Assembly (NCBI GenBank): GCA_023078555.1
Contig: CM041200.1
Span: 9,296,356 to 9,360,355 of the forward strand
From: Ulva prolifera
Lineage: Eukaryota; Chlorophyta; Ulvophyceae; Ulvales; Ulvaceae
Direction of reading: 5' to 3'
DNA: 64,000 nt
The notes below the pieces were generated by a model. It was not told the DNA's origin and ran no database searches. It worked only from the letters and a program-made list of their open reading frames with translations. A program made the translations under genes and the position numbers. The first letter of the stretch is position 1. Each line of letters starts with the position of its first letter. Positions 60,783-64,000 of the stretch are shown one piece after another.

Positions 60783-62896
60783 TCATGCGGCAGCATCCAT
60801 GGAGCGCATAGGCTGCGCCCCCCTTGGAGTGACTCCAGCCACACACAGGGGTAATGGAGCTGTCCTGTTGAAGCCGGGCCGACTGCCAAAAACACCTGAC
60901 TTGCTCACGATGGCGTGCTCGTTCACGGGATCATGCAGCGGGCACACCTGTGTGGGCGAAATGGAGCCAGGCTTGCGCTCATGCCCCCGCCGGCCACGCT
61001 GGCCATTAGCGAACACTGGTGGCCACGGCACGACCCGGCCTGGCTGCGCGCCGCTGTGTGACGACTGGACAGTGTTGGGGCGGCCTCGTGAGTGCTCCTG
61101 GACGCGGACACCATGATGTGGGCGCGGTGCCGGCGCCGGCACCGTGCTGTGGCCGGTCTGCTGCGTCCATTCCGCATGCGGGGGCACGTGCTGCTGCTGG
61201 TGCATCGCTTCCTGTGAGCAAGGGCTGTCGAGATCCATCGCGTCTGGGGATTCGCGATTGTGGCAGGCGGCCTCAGGGGGGCTCCCTTGTGGCACTGGAG
61301 CCAAGTGGCCGCTGAAGTCAGCGGGAAGCATCAGGCTGTGTGGCGGGAATGCCCCGGGGTAGCCGTGGGGTCCTGGAGGCGCCTGCATGTGCACAGGTCT
61401 TGCGAGCAACCATCGTGGGGGCCAAGGCTGTATGGTGTACTCCCACAGCTGCGACTGAGGGTGATTGTTGCGAGGCAGGTGGACGGCAGCAGTCGTGCCC
61501 AGAGGTGGCATCGGTTCCTGATGGTCGTGGTGGTGGTTGGGCGTCGCCTCCCCAAGTGACATGCCACCATGTGCAACAACTGCCCATAGACATCTGGTTG
61601 ACGCCCTGCGGTTCTCGTCAACATGCTGCGATATGCGTGCGCGTATGCAGCTTCTGAATCAGGCGGAGGTTTCAGACAGCTGCAGTGCCTTCACCTGTCT
61701 GCATCTCAACAATAGACAGCGCGGTTGCTGACTGACAACTTGTATCAGTATGCAGCACCGACGTCTAGTGGTATGCATGCGGGGCTGCGCAAGGCGCTCG
61801 GAGTGCCAGCATGTGGCGTAGGGGTGTGTACCATGTGTGACAACGGCACAGGCATGTGCGGCCCCGGCCACCGACCGCCAGCGTGGGCACCTGTGGACTG
61901 CACGGTGTGATGCCACGGCGGAGGCGGCGGTGGTGCGTGCGGGTAATGCTGGCCGGCGGAGACGTCCCAGCCCGCGGTAGCCTCCGGCCTCATGTAGGTG
62001 TCTCTGGGTGCATGTGTCTGCCCCGCATCCAACGCCCGCCCGGGGAAAAGCGCCAGGTCCCTCCACTGCACCACGTTCCGGGTCCTGGCGTGCAGGCTTG
62101 CCCCGCCTTCCCCGGTGCCACTGCCTGTTCCACCTCGTGTTCCCCTGGCACCGCCTCCCACGCGTACGCCTGCTGTCGTTGGTACGAGCGTGCTGCGGGA
62201 GGGTGCAGCCGGCCGCACCCAGCCAACAACAATCACAGGAGACGGCTCCGCATCGGGCGTGCATCCACCGCCGCGCATCCTCAGTACGCCTGCTCTGCCG
62301 CGGCTCTGAATGACACCGCCCATCCGCATGCTGCGGTCGGTGTAGCGGGGGTCCCAGTCGCAGCTGGCAGCATGCGTTGTGGTCGCCGGTGTAGCACTTG
62401 TAGAAGCGCACTCGGCCGCCGATCCAACTCCATCGCCTCCGAAGTCCACATCATCTGCGCGTGTATGGCGATGTGGAGCCGGCACAAGCGCCTCCACTTG
62501 TAGATGTGACGCATCCTTTTCCACAGAGGGCACGCTGCTAGCGGCATTGCCGGCGGTGCCACTGACGGCAGTACAGCCGCCACCAATCGGCGCAGTGACG
62601 GTGCCTGCGGCCGGCGGGCCCGGCGAGGGTTTCGGCGCGAGGTCAGGGGCCGACGCCGGGGCGGCCGGGCGGGTGATGAGCAAGCCACCGGCACCGTTGC
62701 CACGGCAGATGCCCCTGAGCGCGGCGACCTTGTCGGCGCGGGAGGGCAGGAGGCGGTCGTAGCGGAGGCGCAGCGTGTGGGGTGTGATGCCGGCGACCTC
62801 CAGGGCGTGCAGGAGGACGGGGAGGGCCCGATCGGCCTCGACCAGCGGCGGCGGCGGACCGGCCGAGGCGGATGCCGGCGCGAGCATCTCGTAGAA
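60783..62896 (-). CDS. Unrecognised gene, Pro/His/Gly-rich C-terminal exons
   Basis: Two reverse-strand exons fit together. The first is 62,896-61,759 (acceptor CCGTGCAG, start FYEMLAPASASAG, donor GTGCTG, phase 1). The second is 61,579-60,783 (acceptor GGGCAG, ending in TGA). The joined frame is 645 residues. The first part has a possibly folded stretch (LPVLLHALEVAGITPHTLRLRYDR split by turns, ADKVAALRGICRGNGAGG). The rest is rich in Pro, His, Gly, Ala and Gln and looks disordered. I do not recognise the family. It is probably the C-terminal part of a gene that starts right of the window, with the exon at 63,939-63,772. The intron between the two exons is inferred from phase agreement only. 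Confidence 0.5.
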
Positions 62897-63339
62897 CTGC
62901 ACGGGAAGCAGATGTGACAGCGAGCAGGGACAGGCAGTGTTTGCGGTGATGTACAGAAAAGTACACGTATGGTGATGCATGCGCACGCAGGTTTGCTGCT
63001 GTGGCCAGCCCACAAAGGCAAGGCAGCGTGCATGCACGCACAGAGTCTGCACCCAGGTGTGCGCACGAGGGTGTGCCACACACAGAGGCTTGGCACATGA
63101 TCCCGTTCCCATAGCACCGGACGCGGTGTGCAAGGAGCACATAGTGTAGCGATGGCACCGGCCGGCACCACTGTACACGGAAACGGAAAGAGTCCATACA
63201 GTCCTCTGTATGGTGGTGCGCAAACGGGGCTCGATGCGAGCTCAGGCGGCACAATTGCAGCAGGTGGAGACCGCGGCCGCCAGGCACGGGCCTCCCATCT
63301 CAGCGCAGCTGGTCACGTCGCTACAACAAGGTGCACAAC

Positions 63340-63478
63340 CATACGTGTCATGGCAGTGTGAGACGCGGACTCCAAGACGGTGTGCAGCGTCAGAGGGGTT
63401 TGCGTCACAGCACCGTCGCGGCGCGATGGCGGCCAGCGTTTGAGGTGCAGCTGGTGGCCCAGGAGCAGGCGTTCCAAC
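63340..63478 (-). CDS. Candidate exon of the right-edge gene
   Basis: The reverse-strand stretch 63,478-63,340 follows a GACACAG acceptor and is open in one frame (ERLLLGHQLHLKRW, TLHTVLESASHTAMTRM). It can end at donor GTTGTG in phase 0, compatible with the exon at 62,896. The phase link to the 63,772 exon is not resolved, and another small exon between them is likely. No domain recognised. Confidence 0.35.
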
Positions 63479-63771
63479 CTGTGTCAGGAGACGCAAAGCA
63501 CCCCCTTTGCACCGGCCATGCGAGAAGGGTAGTGAACCTCCTTGTGCGCAGGCGGCTATGACCACTCGGAGAGCATACGCAGGTACCGACTGCCGCAGCG
63601 GCACTGCTGAGGCACGGACTCTCTTTCACACCAAGAGCAGACGATTGAAAAAAAAAACAAACAACCACAGTGAGAAAGCCTCCACCGGATCAGGCACTGT
63701 CTGACACAGCGGCACTGCCAAGGATGGGGCGGGAGCTAGAGAGAAGGATGGGGGCACGGCAGGCTGCGCAC

Positions 63772-63939
63772 CTCGTGGGGGCTCAGCATGCCGTGGCAGA
63801 TGAGGCGCCCCACGTGGTGCCCGACAAGCGCCACGGCAGGGCAGTGCGCCTCGAAGAGTGGCAGTGCCAAGGTTGAGACCACAAGCGCGACTGCCGCGTG
63901 GATGCTCAGTCCAGCATAGCGCAGAGGCTCAAAAATCAC
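63772..63939 (-). CDS. Candidate membrane-segment exon of the right-edge gene
   Basis: Reverse-strand exon 63,939-63,772 lies between acceptor CTATGTAG and donor GTGCGC, 56 codons, phase 0 at both ends. It encodes IFEPLRYAGLSI followed by a hydrophobic run (AAVALVVSTLALPLF) and AVALVGHHVGRLICHG, consistent with one or two membrane segments. The gene continues beyond the right edge. Family not recognised. Confidence 0.5.
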
Positions 63940-64000
63940 CTACATAGCACAGAGGCATTGTGGCGTACTGTCTGGCTGCTGGTGTGTATGTTGCACCACA

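Overview
This window is nuclear DNA of a eukaryote, most likely a chlorophyte green alga (class not resolved). The evidence is intron-split genes in conserved families, splice donors that are mostly GTGCG or GTGTG paired with TGCAG acceptors (often TGCATGCAG), moderately high GC, many TG/CA-rich repeats, and several families of short, 5'-truncated retroposons. I saw no rRNA, functional tRNA, CRISPR array or bacterial-type operon.

Region 1 (1-19,821, + strand) is a tandem array of four genes or gene pieces for a secreted cysteine-rich protein. Copy A is only the 3' end, at the window edge. Copies B (5,096-10,043) and D (14,703-19,821) are near full length, each with a signal-peptide exon. Copy C (11,800-12,801) is a 5'-truncated relic with a nonsense codon. 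The layout A-spacer-B / C-spacer-D shows that a two-gene unit was duplicated. The A spacer then received a 1,707-bp hAT-like inverted-repeat element whose empty site survives in the C spacer. A and C end in a GPI-anchor-like tail; B and D do not.

Region 2 (21,542-43,623, + strand) is a tandem array of four intact paralogues (called P1-P4) plus one decayed relic. The protein has a BTB/POZ-like N-terminal half interrupted by a hypervariable linker, then leucine-rich-repeat-like segments and two Cys(2)-type zinc-knuckle-like motifs. Four-exon structure and intron phases are conserved. P2, P3 and P4 carry a near-perfect palindrome built on TGTCTC about 270-420 bp before the ATG. A fifth, divergent paralogue (N) lies inverted at 48,650-44,376. 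A composite repeat block between P2 and P3 contains an uninterrupted 779-bp (CA)n tract.

Region 3 (50,193-54,725, - strand) is a U-box plus eight-WD40-repeat protein, a probable E3 ubiquitin ligase. BTB proteins commonly act as Cullin-3 adaptors, so regions 2 and 3 could both belong to ubiquitin signalling; this is inference.

Region 4 (54,726-60,782) holds no gene I can support. Region 5 (60,783-63,939, - strand, running off the right edge) looks like the 3' part of one unrecognised gene with a hydrophobic segment followed by long Pro/His/Gly-rich low-complexity exons.

Exon limits were read by comparing paralogues, so they are strongest for the Cys-rich and BTB-like families and weakest in region 5.
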